This document shows, piece by piece, positions 11,715 to 24,277 of a stretch of 64,000 nucleotides of DNA. The notes under the pieces are model-generated. The model worked only from the letters and a program-made list of their open reading frames with translations, had not been told where the DNA came from and made no database searches. Origin of the DNA: Beroe forskalii (taxonomy: Eukaryota > Ctenophora > Nuda > Beroida > Beroidae). Location: contig WFMF01000167.1 of the NCBI GenBank assembly GCA_011033025.1, positions 248,001 through 312,000 on the forward strand. Reading direction: 5' to 3'. Numbering within the stretch: position 1 is the stretch's first letter; each line of letters opens with the position of its first letter. The position numbers and the translations under genes were made by a program.

Positions 11715-12252
11715 GGGGCCATCCATAAAGGGCGTCCGCAATGAGGGGGGAGTCTGGCCAATGCGGACGTAGGGGGTGTTTGGCCAATTGCGGACGTCCG
11801 CAATTCATGTAAATTTTGGGCGATTTGAAATTGACGGCTATTATTCACCAGAAAATCATGATATTTCGGGGCCAAGAGCGATGACCCAAAAATTTTTCAA
11901 GAAAAATGCGGACGTCCGGGGGGGGATTTGGATTGCGGACAAGGGGGGTCCGCAAAACTTCGGCCATTTCGGTATGTCTCCCATATAAACGGCTCTGAGT
12001 GACGTCACAGATCTAAACGTCAATTTTTCTGTATCCTAATCCTAACCATTGCCCTAACCAAAATCCTAACCTTAATCCTTATCCTAAACCTAACAAATCC
12101 TGACCCTAACCTTACTGCTTAAAGCGCTAGATGCGCTTAAAAATATTTTTCTGAGTGACGTCATTGTCATAGATAATGAAGGCTCCCGTTTATATGGGAG
12201 ACTCACCGCCATTTCAGTGAAATGGCCGAAATTTTACGGACGTCCTTCCCTT
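11715..12252. mobile_element. PIF/Harbinger-like MITE, interrupted by a second element
   Basis: Starts after TAA (11712-11714) with GGGGCCATCCATAAAGGGCG and matches, in reverse orientation, the intact 306-bp MITE at 24278-24583. It is split by the element at 11971-12207. The right part resumes as GAAATGGCCGAAATTTTACG and decays before the terminal repeat. Repeated GCGGACGTCCGC steps mark the family. Confidence 0.75.
11971..12207. mobile_element. hAT-like MITE nested in the preceding element
   Basis: The terminal inverted repeat GGTATGTCTCCCATATAAAC and its partner (inverted: GGTGAGTCTCCCATATAAAC) are flanked by the 8-bp duplication GCCATTTC at 11963-11970 and 12208-12215. Eight-base duplications are typical of hAT elements. 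The centre holds degenerate CCTAAC repeats, and TGACGTCA lies inside both ends. Confidence 0.75.
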
Positions 12253-13082
12253 CTCACTCTCAGAAAAGCGCGCTGCCGCGCTACGCGCCCACCGAAGGCG
12301 AGGGGGTCAGACTGATGAGCACACATTGCATTAGCAGTTGTCCATTGTCATGTCATTGACAAACGGATCCTCTTGAGACTGAGTAGTAGTATTTGATTCG
12401 GAAATAAAACTAAAAGTGAGAAGTGAAACACTATTTCATAAAAATTTCATATCAAATGTGATAGTGATACTGATACTTGATAGTCAAATATTCAGAATCA
12501 TTATATTCATTTTATCAATATCATTTAAATTTTAATTAACACTGCTGATTTTTAACACTTAAAAATATCCCTGCACTCAGTCATTAATACTATTACTTAT
12601 ATAAGTATAACTAATAATGGCGAACAATTGAGTTAGAATTGAAATGTAAATTAATTGTACCACCATTGAGCCGTGACAGGGTGAGACTCGTTATAAAATA
12701 TTTATATATATTGAGTCTCAAATAACTCAAAATCAAATTTGTCATAAATTCTCGCCACATGTATCATTGACTGATATTGTCGTGTCATAAAACTATACAA
12801 ATCTAGAAAGTAAAATCTACAAATTTTTGTCAGTCTATCACTATAAATCCTCCGAGTCCTAGAAAATTAAAATTTGTAAATCAAAAATGTTTCATAGTTA
12901 ATTTCAATAAAATTTCTTTAATTTGATTTTATATAAGATTTTATATTTGATTTTCGTATAACTGCATACGAAAATTGATAGAGCTGAATCATCATCTTGA
13001 AACAATATTACATTAAAAACAGCCGAAAACAAAAAATATAGCACCTTAATAAATAAATCAATATTTAGGTAATAAGGTTATG
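12253..13082. other. AT-rich intergenic sequence
   Basis: No gene, RNA or repeat structure is recognised in this stretch downstream of the ZRANB3 stop codon. Confidence 0.5.
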
Positions 13083-13206
13083 TTATCCCATGAAATTCCT
13101 TATGTCCCGTATTCCCTTTTTCTTGTTTGCATCGGTGTTTTTCTGGACAGCAAGTCGAGATAGAAGTTTCTTTGTTTCCACTCGGTGGCATATGGTGCAC
13201 AGAGTT
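13083..13206 (-). CDS. ZRANB3: ZRANB3 last exon (second half of HNH)
   Basis: After the acceptor TTTTTACAG, the preceding codon AG plus A gives R-TLCTICHRVETKKLL, completing the HNH metal-binding site. A basic tail then ends at TAA (13083-13085). The phase agrees exactly with the donor at 13738. Confidence 0.88.
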
Positions 13207-16200
13207 CTGTAAAAAGATTTAAATTCAGATGAAAGAACTAAAATAGCAGTGAATAGTGATGTGATCTCATATTATAAGTTCAAATTCGATAAAAATAGCA
13301 ATGCTGTAAATGTAATTCTAACAGTTCTAACAACTACAAGGGCTAATGCTGAAGTCAGCAAAGGGGAACGGATCAGGGGAGATAAGAGGTATAAAATCGG
13401 CAAATGACCAAAAATTGCTGCCATAATTGATAAGGGACAGCTTCAGGAGCAAAAACTTGAAATATATTTGCGCGCTAAATGGTTTCACTTTGGGACACTT
13501 CCTGAGGGTGCAGCCCGAGGGATGTATCCACAGCATGAAGAGCGAGGATCTAACACCATGTGGGCCCAATCAGGCAAATGACGTGAAGTTTCTATGTATC
13601 ATAATGACATATAATATTTTAGACACCGACGAAAGACGAGAGTAATATTATTTTTTGCCTACTAACTTTAAGACATGGACTGATCAGGGTACAGCAATTC
13701 TGTACTGTGGTTAGTAGATAAAAATACCTGTAGTTTTGTATGTCGCACTCCCCTCCCCCTTCTGCCACCGGAATTATGTGATCTGCTTGCCAGAGCAGCC
13801 CTTGCGTCGGGTTTTCAACTATGTTCTTTTCTGCTTTTCTGAGAAAACAATAAAAGTAAAACACTTATAGTTTGGACATTTTAAATTTTACTTTTATCTT
13901 GAGGTGACAATCTTGATTGAGACTGAAAACCTCAATATATAAAACGAGATGTGCAAAATTACAAAGCGTAAATATATTTTTATGGGGACAACTACAAGGA
14001 ACGAAATTGCAGCCCTATTTTAATATGTTCATGGATTTGAGCCTTTATCTTATTCTTATACTGGCAATGTTATCTCCAATTCACCTGACAAGGTCTTGAA
14101 ATGGGAAGAGTTGAGCAGCTTAACTCTCATCTGAGGATCTTCACACAGCCTCAACTGTCTCAGGAAGTGTTCCGTGTCGAAGTCACATATTTGGCACACA
14201 CCCAACTCCAGATCAAAGAGGGCTGTCCGAACGCAGCGAGAGTTAGCTTTTATCCCGTAACTCTGCGAACACTCCAGGGAACAAAACCGTCCCTGGAAGG
14301 GCAGTTTGGAGAGGGCCTGGACAGCGTGGGAGCTGAGCCTTACAGCTGGGGTGCCGAGATTCCCAAGAAATCCTGGTACAACAGCGCCACACTTCGAACA
14401 CAACGGAGTGCCGGACCCGGTGAAAGCTTGCTCTATCTGGGTCTGCCGGGCTCCTATCTTGATTGTCCGGGTCAGGAGGTGGGTGGTGGGGTGTGTGATC
14501 CCCTCACCAGGATCCCCTGCTTGCAGATCATCCCCAGATCCCTGCCTCTGGTCCCCAGATCCCTGCTGCTGATCCCTTGATCCCTGCACCCCCCGCACGT
14601 GTCTGGTGGTGGACACAACCCTCTCCTCGTACAGCTTCTTAACTTCCTCCTCCACATCTCCCATCACCTGGGAGGGAGGCATTTTATCGGCTAATATGTC
14701 GCATTTAAATGCAGTAGCTGTCTAAATTTAAGGGTTAAAAATACGAAAGGATGGCGTCCATTTATAGTTTCAGTGTTTTCATAACTGAAAGTGGTTAAGT
14801 TTGATTGATGTTTGATATGTTTTCAAAAGCTTTTAAAAAGCGGGGCGGTCAGTCTGGCGGTGATGTCATTTGTACCAGAATGGGTGATTGAGTGATTTAA
14901 AACTCCCACAAAATATGGAGCCTGGAGGAGAAGTTAATAATGTTTTCCTTGCTTAGCAACAACCACAAACGGTGTTCAACATGATGGGTTTGTACGAAAT
15001 TCGTGTGCGACCTTTAAATTTAAATATATCAAACACAAATTCATTTCCATTGAACACACCTTGTTGTACAGTTTAGTCTGAGTGGTCCGACTAATACTGG
15101 TCCAATGTTCCACGAAGTTTTGTGCGGCAGCCAAAAGCTCGGGGTTGTCAGTGAGAAGGGAAGGGAGTGAGGTGGTGTCAAGAACGTCTTGTAGGTGGCA
15201 GTTCACTTCAAGGTACATTCCTGAATTGAGAGGGCGGGGTAAGGGGGCACTGTAGTACTGAAACAGGAGTGAAGAAAATTTAATTTTAAGCTCATTATGG
15301 CTTCATTCTGAACGAGCAACAACGCAAAATAAAAAGGAAACCTTCAAAATAATGAATCTTCAGTACGAGCCCAAACATTACCCATATGTGTGCACTGTGC
15401 ACATTTATCAATCGATGAATGGATTTACATTTTACACGCAATACTTTTCATACTTTCTGCTTTCATAGAGATTCTTTCCATAAGGTAAATACTTAAAGTT
15501 CCAACTCATCCTCACCTGAGTAGTCGTAGAAGTAGATTCTGTCGGTAAAGGCACTGACAGAGAAGAGCAACCAGTTAGTGGGCCGGTCAGTGATCAGATC
15601 TACGTCTGAATCGTTCCCGTTCTCCTCCAGTGATGTGATCTCTTCCGTCGGGTGTGATGTGAGCCGTGTTTCTGAATCTTGAGTGCTCGTCGAATCACTC
15701 ATCTCTCCCTCTGTGGAGGTCTGGGAGTTCCACGGTGTTGGTATTCCTGTTCCTGGTTCTAAGACAATTTCCTGTGCATCGTTCCCTCCTTCAGTGGACT
15801 TAGAAGGCAGATTAACAGTGTTGGGAGAATGGTGAACTTCATGCGACGCAGGAAAGTTGTCTGGTTCTGAAACATTTTCAGCAATGCCATCCTCCAGGGA
15901 AAGCCTCGTGCAAATTCGTTTATTTTCATTGGCAGATGATTTGTCACTAGAATCATCCTCGGAAGACGAATCAATGACAACAACATCACTTTTTGGCTTG
16001 CTATCAAAATACTTGCTGGTCGTTGCCACACTTCTCTCCTTCGAAGAACCGGTCTGTTCTGCTGATTTGGTACTTGCTGAGGCAACAGGATCTTTTCTCC
16101 TCCTTTTCGACTGCCTCTCAAACCTAGCTATCTGAATCCGATCAGTTCGTTCCTGGGCCTGACTAAGCACTTCGTCAGCTTTTGAACTCTTCTTCGCTTT

Positions 16201-17173
16201 AGGCTTTGCCCCAGAAACTCTTGGGTCCTTGAAATCATCGTCCACAGAAAGATTGAGGAAGGAGGTGAGGGTAGTTTGACCGGGTGCGAATGTCAGCGAT
16301 TTCCGGGACTGCTTCTCCTTTGAGGGGGATGTGCTCTGAGAAGAGAAAATTGAAATCATATTTCGTCCCTTTGAAGAGTCAACTCCTTTTCATTATTGAC
16401 AATATCTCATTAGAATAATTGACCTTATCGGTAATCATGCCCTCGATCCTCACCCAATACTTTAGACTCCTAGGCACCTAAGACTACCTAATCATCTTAG
16501 ACTTCTTGACACTTTTAACTCATTACCTTAGACGTCTTGGCACCTAAGACTCATTACCTTAGACTTCTTGGCACCCCTCTTGCTGGGGGATGTGGTTCTT
16601 GTGCAGCTGGCCAGCACTTGCTTCAGATCCTCGTCTCCGGTCTCCGCTGTCTTCATGTCTCCACCCTGACCTTCCAGTGTCTTCCCTATCACGTCAACCT
16701 GGCATTGGGGAACAGGGAACATTATTTCAAAGGAGGAACACTTGGATTTCAATCAATCCGCACGGGAAAAAGCGGCGTCAGTGACCAGCTGACCACTGGA
16801 AAGAGTTCATTATTGAATGTAGTTAAACGTTTGATGTGCGATCAGACCTTCTCAGAACACACCATGATAAATGTGAAAAAACATTTTATCATCAATGGCG
16901 TATCTAATAGCTTACTCAGAGGTCCATTTGACTATGACCAATCAGTGCGCGAGTTTACCGTGAACTTATTCGTCATTTGGTCATTGTCATGCCGATTTTG
17001 GGTCCGTATTGGTAATCTAATCATAATTAAACTCCGCGGAAATGTTTACAAAATCATACTCCGGGCCGATGTTAATATAATAAACCTTTCTGTTGAGCTT
17101 GTTCCACATCACTTCGTCTATCGTTCCCATTCCGATCAGATAGTAGATGTTGACGGCATTCTCTTGTGAAATC
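13083..17173 (-). CDS. ZRANB3: ZRANB3 3' part (helicase C lobe to HNH nuclease), seven exons
   Basis: Exons read on the minus strand are 17173-17086, 16698-16558, about 16335-15516, 15220-15060, 14667-14085, about 13836-13738 and 13206-13083. They encode in order the end of the SNF2 helicase C lobe (VNIYYLIGMGTIDEVMWNKL), a PIP-box-like QTTLTSFL, a basic and acidic linker, a segment resembling the ZRANB3 substrate-recognition domain, a Cys-rich block (LCSKC, FCSLEC, VCQIC) and an HNH nuclease (QADHIIPVAEGGGECD ... TLCTICH). ZRANB3 binds PCNA-K63-ubiquitin at stalled forks, remodels them and cuts DNA. The N-terminal helicase exons are not found upstream in this window. The last residues, DIRNFMG, do not match the PCNA-binding APIM motif of vertebrate ZRANB3. 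Most exon phases agree across introns; the acceptor of the sixth exon is ambiguous. Confidence 0.88.
13738..13836 (-). CDS. ZRANB3: ZRANB3 exon with HNH DH motif
   Basis: Encodes ENPTQGLLWQADHIIPVAEG and following residues; the Asp-His pair is the HNH catalytic core. The donor is CAG|GTATTT. The 5' boundary could be at AG before CAGAAAAG or a few bases away, and the upstream donor choice sets which is right. Confidence 0.85.
14085..14667 (-). CDS. ZRANB3: ZRANB3 exon, Cys-rich block before HNH
   Basis: Acceptor CTCCCTCCCAG, then VMGDVEEEVKKLYEERVVS. An 8-residue-like Gln/Gly/Asp repeat (RDQQQGSGD type) follows, and then the conserved Cys pairs and VCQICDFDTEHFLRQLRL, close to vertebrate ZRANB3. 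The donor is TCAG|GTGAAT at 14085. The low-complexity stretch at about 14520-14585 is built from an imperfect 21-base repeat. Confidence 0.87.
14668..15059. other. ZRANB3 intron
   Basis: Non-coding interval between exons; nothing else is recognised. Confidence 0.6.
15060..15220 (-). CDS. ZRANB3: ZRANB3 exon in substrate-recognition region
   Basis: A good polypyrimidine tract ends in AATTCAG. The joined codon gives G, then MYLEVNCHLQDVLDTTSLP and residues up to KLYNK, followed by the donor GTGTGT. The phase joins correctly to the donor at 15516 (DYS|G). The pattern parallels the vertebrate segment preceding the HNH block. Confidence 0.8.
15516..16335 (-). CDS. ZRANB3: ZRANB3 exon with PIP-box-like motif and Ser-rich linker
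   Basis: Begins STSPSKEKQSRKSLTF, then GQTTLTSFLNL, which fits the PCNA-interacting PIP pattern Q-x-x-hydrophobic-x-x-aromatic except for the last aromatic. A long Ser/Asp/Glu-rich disordered linker follows, then WLLFSVSAFTDRIYFYDYS before the donor CAG|GTGAGG. Reading on gives a short tail and a stop at 15493, so the intron is needed. Confidence 0.8.
16450..16570 (-). repeat. Splice-donor repeat in ZRANB3 intron
   Basis: The minus-strand sequence around the donor of the 16558-16698 exon (GTGCCAAGAAGTCTAAG|GTA) recurs three to four times with decay at a spacing of about 32-36 bases. The first two units keep AAG|GTAATGAG. The haplotype copy at 25675-25785 shows the same pattern. Confidence 0.7.
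16558..16698 (-). CDS. ZRANB3: ZRANB3 exon downstream of helicase core (copy 1)
   Basis: A 141-base exon encoding VDVIGKTLEGQGGDMKTAET and onward to KRGAKKSK. The donor is CTAAG|GTAATG, and the exon end plus donor is repeated several times in the following intron (see findings). An equal-length copy lies at 25775-25915. Confidence 0.8.
17086..17173 (-). CDS. ZRANB3: ZRANB3 helicase C motif exon (copy 1)
   Basis: Acceptor TTTTCCCAG, then residues matching the end of the SNF2 family C lobe in ZRANB3/SMARCAL1 (motif VI neighbourhood; Gln of ISQENAVNIYYL). The donor is AAG|GTTTAT. It is 88 bases, and the same exon is at 26275-26362. Confidence 0.85.
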
Positions 17174-20100
17174 CTGGGAAAATATAGTTTTTGTAAATTC
17201 CTCAGCAATTTTGCTGATACCTCATTAAAGTAGTAGAATTAGTAAAAATCTCGACACTATCATCTTACGAAAAGTAGACAACAAAAGGGTAAAAACTAAG
17301 TCCCAATACCTAAAGTGGAAAGAGAACAGATAGAAAACCTTTCAAACTCTAAAAGGGTTAAGGTTTTAAATTGGCATTTAATTACTTAATTCTAATCATA
17401 TAATCTAACTCATCCGCTACGTCAATAATCATCGACAAGGTTAAATCGAGCATGAAATAGAGAAATATTCATACTCCAATAAATTCTAAATATGTCATTG
17501 CATATGTCATATTGATATTCCCTGAATGTCTCCTGATGACTGTATTTCTATTTTAAAATGGTCACCTGGCATCCATCTGGTTACCCTGCAAGATTCCTGA
17601 TATGGATCACTGACGACGAGAAAACACTGGATATCTACCAACTGAACATTGTTCTCTGTGAGAGAATCATTAAAGCTGGAAAACAGAATAGACCTTTACT
17701 GCTGACGTAAACCTAAAGGATACTGACAGCTTTTCAACATAACATATTAAACCATTTGATAAAGCTTGGCCGAGTGGCGGCTCTGATAAAGGTACAGGTT
17801 AGTTAGGAGAACACCCTTGATTGATAAAGTCCATTAACAGAAAATCTCATGCCACCTAGTGAGATATTATCTCAATCAGGCTAATGAGAGTTTACCTGCG
17901 GTGTTTGTTCTGCTTGCATTTAAACCATTTTTACTTTAGCTTAAGAGTCTAGGAGTTTTAGTTCAGAAAATCTAATACCAAGAAGATCATCCCCCAGACC
18001 AGTTGAACATGTGATAAAAGATCATGTTAATAAACAGAGGGAGGTCCCACTCCGATCGAGTGGTAATGGCCGCGATTAAAAAGTTAAAAGAATACTTGTG
18101 AAGAGAAGAAGATCCTCCTTAGGCGATCCGTGAGGAAAAAGATAATATTACTAAAAAGATAATATTACTATAATTATCATAAATAAGGATTAAGGAAAAG
18201 ATCATGAAAGTTTATGTAGGTACCAACGTGTGTACCATGTAAAGTGGTTGGTGTTCGGCATCTACAATACTAAAGTTACCAGTCAATCTTACTCTTACTA
18301 AAGGACAGAGTGAAGTTCAGGGACGGTGAAGTTACCTCTGTGTCACGGGATGAATGAGCAGGACATTCACTCACTCATCTGGTCATATTATTATCATCTA
18401 ACCACTTGTATCTGATTGTAACAACAGTCGCATGAGCACGCATACAACACACCTAACATAAGAACCTAACAGCATTTGCAATTCACTATACACAGGTTTA
18501 CAAAGTACTCAGTTACTGTTCTTGACTTGACTCCCCATCATAATCCGGGCAACCTGAAGCTGCAGGGGCCGGGGATGCAAAATGTTTTCGTCGTTTTCGA
18601 AAATCCGTACCAGTTGAAGATAACACTTAATATGAATGAAGAACGTAACCGGTGGAGTGAATGTATTCGCCGAGAGCCCCAGGTTGGCGGACTCGACGAA
18701 GAATCGTATTGACGCGGCGGTGAATGAATTTGAAAAACTAGGGATGTGGAAGCACTAGTGAGAAGAATGGTACAGCTGGCTGATAGGTAGCTGAGGGTGA
18801 TGAAGAAGATGCTGAAGCTGAGGAAGCAACGGGGTGAATACAAACATGCCAGGAAGTATCGCTTAATGCGATACGCCAATATCACTTCCTTCAAGCAGCG
18901 ACTTGATTCTGCACTTGTTAGGGTGAAAGTTCTCCATGACGCTTCACCCTTGGAGCACATCAGAGCAGCTCTGAAAGACCTTTTCATCTTTCGCAATATC
19001 GAATTAACAATTTGATCCTTTCACCTTGTGCTCTGTGTCTTCATTTGCCTCTTCATTTAAAAGCATCTTATCTTTACGTGTCTCATAACATGTTTCTTTG
19101 ATTATAGCACTATGATTATTTAATACCAGCTGAACATTTGCATGTGCTGGGAGCTGTCAAGCTGATTCATTCAATGCATTTAATTGAAATAGATTCAATG
19201 ATTGATTATTAGCGCAGATTCTATCTTAATCAAATCAGTAACTTCAAATTACCCTTCCAGGCATTATGTTTGACATCGATACCGAACTTTCCCTCATCGG
19301 GGCACTCAAGAAAGCAACCAAGGAGGTGACCCGGTCCAGGAGAAAGAACAGGATTTTAGAGAGGGAGGTGGTGAAGGCGGATTTACTGGATGGAGGAAGA
19401 CCTTCACTCCCGAACACAGGAGCTGAGTATTACTAGGCAGTTCCTCAGCAACAGCAGGAATCGCAGCCAAATTTTATCTCACAACTTCACAAAGGGAGGT
19501 CGGCCCTGCAACATGTGACACAATTGGCCCAGAGTCCACCCTGTAAATTATTGGGAAAAGGAAAGGAATTGATTCGGTGAATATTTCTATTGTATTGAAA
19601 ATGTTGATATAACTTAAATTTCTTTCTTTGGATTGCCCACTACCCTCATCCAACTGTTCTGTTTGACATACAACGCGATAAGAAAAGAAGAGGTTGAGAT
19701 CGTTGTGTTGTAGGATAGGGTGTGGTTTCCACTCCCATTGGAGAGGTACAATACCAACTGGAGGTTGCCACGTTGGCAACCCGTGCCCTGAGTGACTTGC
19801 ATGAGGCGCTACAGCGTTTGGAGAGAAAAGAGCAGACAATTGAGGAGCTCAAAGAGCGTGTGAATAATAAACTCCAAATCATACAGTGACACAGTCCCAA
19901 GTACAAGTGAAGAGACTACTGACAACATGCATATAATCTACGGATCTGTAAAAGCGTGCGGAAGAAACAACAAATCAACTGAGTCAAAGTTCCAGGTGCT
20001 GTTCAACACTGTGGACAGGAAAGCTTTCCTGCTCAGCAGCTCCGAACTGCACGAAGTGTGTAAATCAAGTATCACGAATAAATTAATAAAATCTCAACAT

Positions 20101-22443
20101 ACTGATTTTTGTCAGTCCTTGAATTATTTCTTTAACAGGTAAACCCCAACAAAATCTGGATGTGCTTTTACCAACGCAATAGCCAGAATACCAACCTGAT
20201 ACTGTTATGCCACGTAAGTTTTAAATGTTTTTAACAAATTTATTTTTCATGAATCAAATGTTTATAATTGAAGAAACAAATATATTCACTACTCGATACA
20301 ATATGCGTGTATCTATCAAATCATATTTGTTGCAGGCGCCAGATTACAGAAGAGTTCAAGAGTCACAACCCTCTACATCGAAGACGGAAGGTCACAGCTC
20401 GACAAGAACTGTTGCAATTGTCGAACCATCCAGAGGGGTTCGTGGTACCAGCAGCAACAGCTCCACAGCCACCTCACGCAACCTGAGCCTTGACCCACCA
20501 GAGTCCCCCGAAGTTTTTCCCGTCATAAGTTGGAGGCCAAAATGGCGGATTGGCGGAGTACCAGACAACCAACGACCTCGTAGCTGACATCAGACGAAAC
20601 CCAAAGAACAGAGGACTAGCTATCTGGTATGGAACAGATCGACCTCTAGACGATCTAAACCAACGGTATAGACGATGAACTCCTCACATTCATACCACGA
20701 AGCCCTGAGGCCACGTATATTCAAAACAATATCGTGATGCTTATTCCCCCACGTATCAAAGCAGATCCTTGATCATGGTACCCTCATCAAACTGTTCTGT
20801 TTGATATCCAGAGCGATAAGAAAAGAAGAGGTTGAGATCGTTGTCCCGCTAAAGGAACTGGACAACGGTACCACTCTAGTTACATTACTCTCCGGCTACA
20901 CCCAGCTGCTATTACAATCCTCAGGAAACGTGGGCGAAAAGTTATGTTGTCGCAGCATTGAAATAGAGCCCGCAAGAGACAGCCATGAAACGAGGGTGGA
21001 AGCTGAGCTTATGTAGTCGCCCTAGATTCAAGCCCTAGATTCAAGCAGCCTGTACCCAGAGTATGAATCTTCGAGTGCACTGCCGTCCATTAAAGAATGT
21101 AAAAAAAGTGACGAAATTATATATAATAACCTTCCTCAAGGAAGGAAATTGATCTTCGCACACGAAGATATTTGTTATAAGGCAATTAGTAGACGTAATA
21201 AATTGAAATCATCTCTCAAAATGAGATTATCTCTGTTTTGAATTGTAGATTTTATCCGGGAATCTTAATTAACATCCAGGATTAAGTAGGAAAACAAGAA
21301 ATACAGGACATATAGATATTCACCGAGGATCTTTTATAATAAGATAGTATGGTGAGTTACTCGCTCCTGTATTAAAAGTCTAAAAGAACCCGTGCGATAG
21401 ATAAAAATATACCTCTGCACACATCAAAAGATCAAAGTATTGACAACCTTTTATACTTTTATACTCTACATTGTTAGCTGGTTGTCGTCATTTGGTTTAT
21501 AGAAGTATAGATAGAGGAAAAGGATGGAATAGAGTCAAAGGTGAGTTAATAGCTCCTGAATAAATTCAAGAAAGAGAAGGATCAATACTGGAAGGAATTG
21601 GCCACATGACCTTAAAAAGGACATCACACCCATGGTTGTGCAAGTGCAGCCGGCTGAAAACGACTGTGCTGTTTAATCTAATTTCAATTTGTATGATTTT
21701 ACCGCTGTAAGAATCCTCGCTTACCAAGTAGCTGGTTTATACCAGTGCATTATACATGGGTAATGTGACTTGGGGTACAACCGACTTAGTTCCTGACAGT
21801 AGTTCTGCCGTTGAGAAGATCAGCCCGGCTTCGGGGAGGAGTCATCAGGCAGGGGATCCAGCCCTGCACCTGGTGAATTTTGCATCAACTCATTCCCATC
21901 ACCACATCTCGCCTAGAGTTGGCTCAGCAGCAAGATAAGGATGTTTCTACCATGTTTCTACCATGTTTCTACCTTCTGAATAAATTCCTTGTTACTCACT
22001 TATTTAATGCTCATTTGTAATTTCATATTTTTGTAAATTAGTTTCAGTTTTCCATTGCTTATACATTGATCAATGCGAGATTTTATCATTCCACGGATCA
22101 CTTTCACCCGTGTCCTGCTCCTGAGCTGGCAGAGTTTAGAGGAATCCTAGCCTCCTCTACCAAACTGCATCAAATCATACTAAGTTCACCAAGTTGAAGT
22201 GAACGAGTTCGAATCTCATTCTTCATTCATCTTCAAGCCTCAGGATTTGAATCCTGAATATCACCATACGGGAATCTGTGTCGATGTAAAGAGTGTACTG
22301 AATTCATGATCTTCTGACTCCATCGTCATCCGACTTCACCCACTGAGAAAGCTGGGATAGCTATGGCTCCCATAAGCAGTCTCAACCAGACTCGAATTAT
22401 AAATATTTTAGAATTAATTAGATCATTTTAAATTGAAATATTT

Positions 22444-22782
22444 ATGAGGAAGGCAAATAGATACAAGAAACATGAGGAGAGAAGTTTATTTTATCTTGCG
22501 AGTGAAGCAGACGAAGCTTCTAAGTTAGTGAATCCGATACCCATTGATGCAATAACTCAACTTCAAGACATTGGACTCACAGTCAGTAAATCAACAGTAA
22601 ACATGGTGTTGAAGACAGAGGAGAAGAACGCCAACAGTGCTGCGACACTCATTAAGGACTCAACCGAGAAGGGATCTCCGGTTGACCTTACAAAGCTTGA
22701 TAACTTGCCGCACATACACAGGGGGAAATCTGACATCCCAACAAAAGTAATTAACAATGGCGAGATTTCTCTTTTCATTTAG
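22444..22782 (+). CDS. Hypothetical 112-residue frame
   Basis: An ATG-to-stop frame rich in charged residues (start MRKANRYKKHEERSLFYLAS). The same region in haplotype copy 2 (about 31770-32320) is frame-broken and partly duplicated, which argues against an essential protein. No family is recognised. Confidence 0.25.
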   Translation: MRKANRYKKHEERSLFYLASEADEASKLVNPIPIDAITQLQDIGLTVSKSTVNMVLKTEEKNANSAATLIKDSTEKGSPVDLTKLDNLPHIHRGKSDIPTKVINNGEISLFI

Positions 22783-24277
22783 ATAAATTAGCTTCAGCCA
22801 TGAACTCATGGATATAATATTTGGTCATTGGTAAGTTTTTTTTCATTTATTTTCAGCTAGTATAGGTAGGCTGTGATGAGAAGAACTTGCTGATTTAGTT
22901 AGCCCACAATACTTTTTATGCCAGCATCTGAAGTGATTAAGAAACAGAGATGTCAATTAGAGGTCTTGGGGCGTCTCAATTTGCAATATCAACAATGGGA
23001 AGCAAACATATGAGACAACTATCAACAGGGCTAACACTGATTGGATTATAGATAGACAATATTGATGAGTAACCTTCTGGTCCGGCCTCTCTTTTATATA
23101 GTTAATATTAATGAGTGATAAATGATTTTGATAAATTACAAATGTTTCAATGCTGGACGTTTGATAGTCCAAATCGGTAGGAATTAGGATTAATGGTACT
23201 AAAACTGCACACCCAGCTCATTTAATGAGTTTTTGGTTTGTACTTTGGGAACTTTAAAGTGATGTTCGGTGAATGGTCATTCAGCTATTCTAACTATAGT
23301 AACTATGGACAATAAAACGTTCCAGTAGAACGCTCCACTCGGAGGGTTGCCATCACACCCCGAATGGGATGGCGGTGCTCAGTTGATTTTGCACTAAAAA
23401 TCCACTGGCATGACTACCAGCGACTAAGAACTCAACGCCTTTGCTTTATTAGGCGAAGTTGAGGAAATAAGAGACTATACATTATCTGATACCAAACCAT
23501 TGATTAATCAAGAAGACTTGAAATGTTCCCTGATCAGTACAATAGTAAATGGCTTCTAGTTATGAAGAAAAATTGTAGTGTACTTCTATTTCTGAATTAT
23601 TATCCTCCTAAATTAGCAATTTATTTATAAATTAAAATATTTTTCATAGTTCAAGGAGGCTAAACGAGAAATGATTCAACTGTATGAAGGGTTCATAGTT
23701 GATTGTATTGGGGCTGATGCGGAAAGAAAAGATAACATGGCAAGATTATTCTTGCAAGTGAAGCATTGAAGCTTTGAGTGAACCAATTTTTTCCCTCCCA
23801 ATGATGGTAAAATTGCAAAATCAAAATTTACCAAAAAATCAAAATTCAACCGACACAATTACTTTCCAAGGGCCGAAAAACCCCACCAAGCAAACGGCAG
23901 GTTACGAAGTGTTAATGAAACCACTAGTACTTGATTGGAAAAATCCATGGCACTGCGAATAAAAGAGTGATGTCAACAAAGCACATATCATATCATTGTG
24001 AAAAGTAAACAGAGAATCTTCGGTTAAAATATATAATTAATTTTTATATCATATTTCAATAATTTTATTGTTTATTTTCATTCACAATCATAATAATTGT
24101 GACAGACTTCTGAAAGAACGGCCAATAGAATAAAAACTTTATTTCATAGAAGGACTTATACAGAGATAGGACATAATGATGGAGTGGAGGGGAGTTAAGG
24201 AATTCGTTCACATGGTATAGGTACATATTACATCCACGCAACTTGAAGCGTCAGAAAAAGTTGACATCAGCTTCTAA

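Noticed and set aside
12010-12120. Interstitial telomere
   Set aside because: CCTAAC-like steps are irregular and lie inside a hAT-like MITE, so a telomeric origin is not supported.
18498-18713. Pleckstrin-homology domain fragment
   Set aside because: The NRWSE ending recalls the last helix of PH domains, but the rest does not align and the frame is not kept in the other haplotype.
19921-20590. PTB-domain gene
   Set aside because: VNPNKIWMCFYQRN and LLCH loosely recall a PTB core, but the exon order is uncertain and copy 2 is frame-broken.
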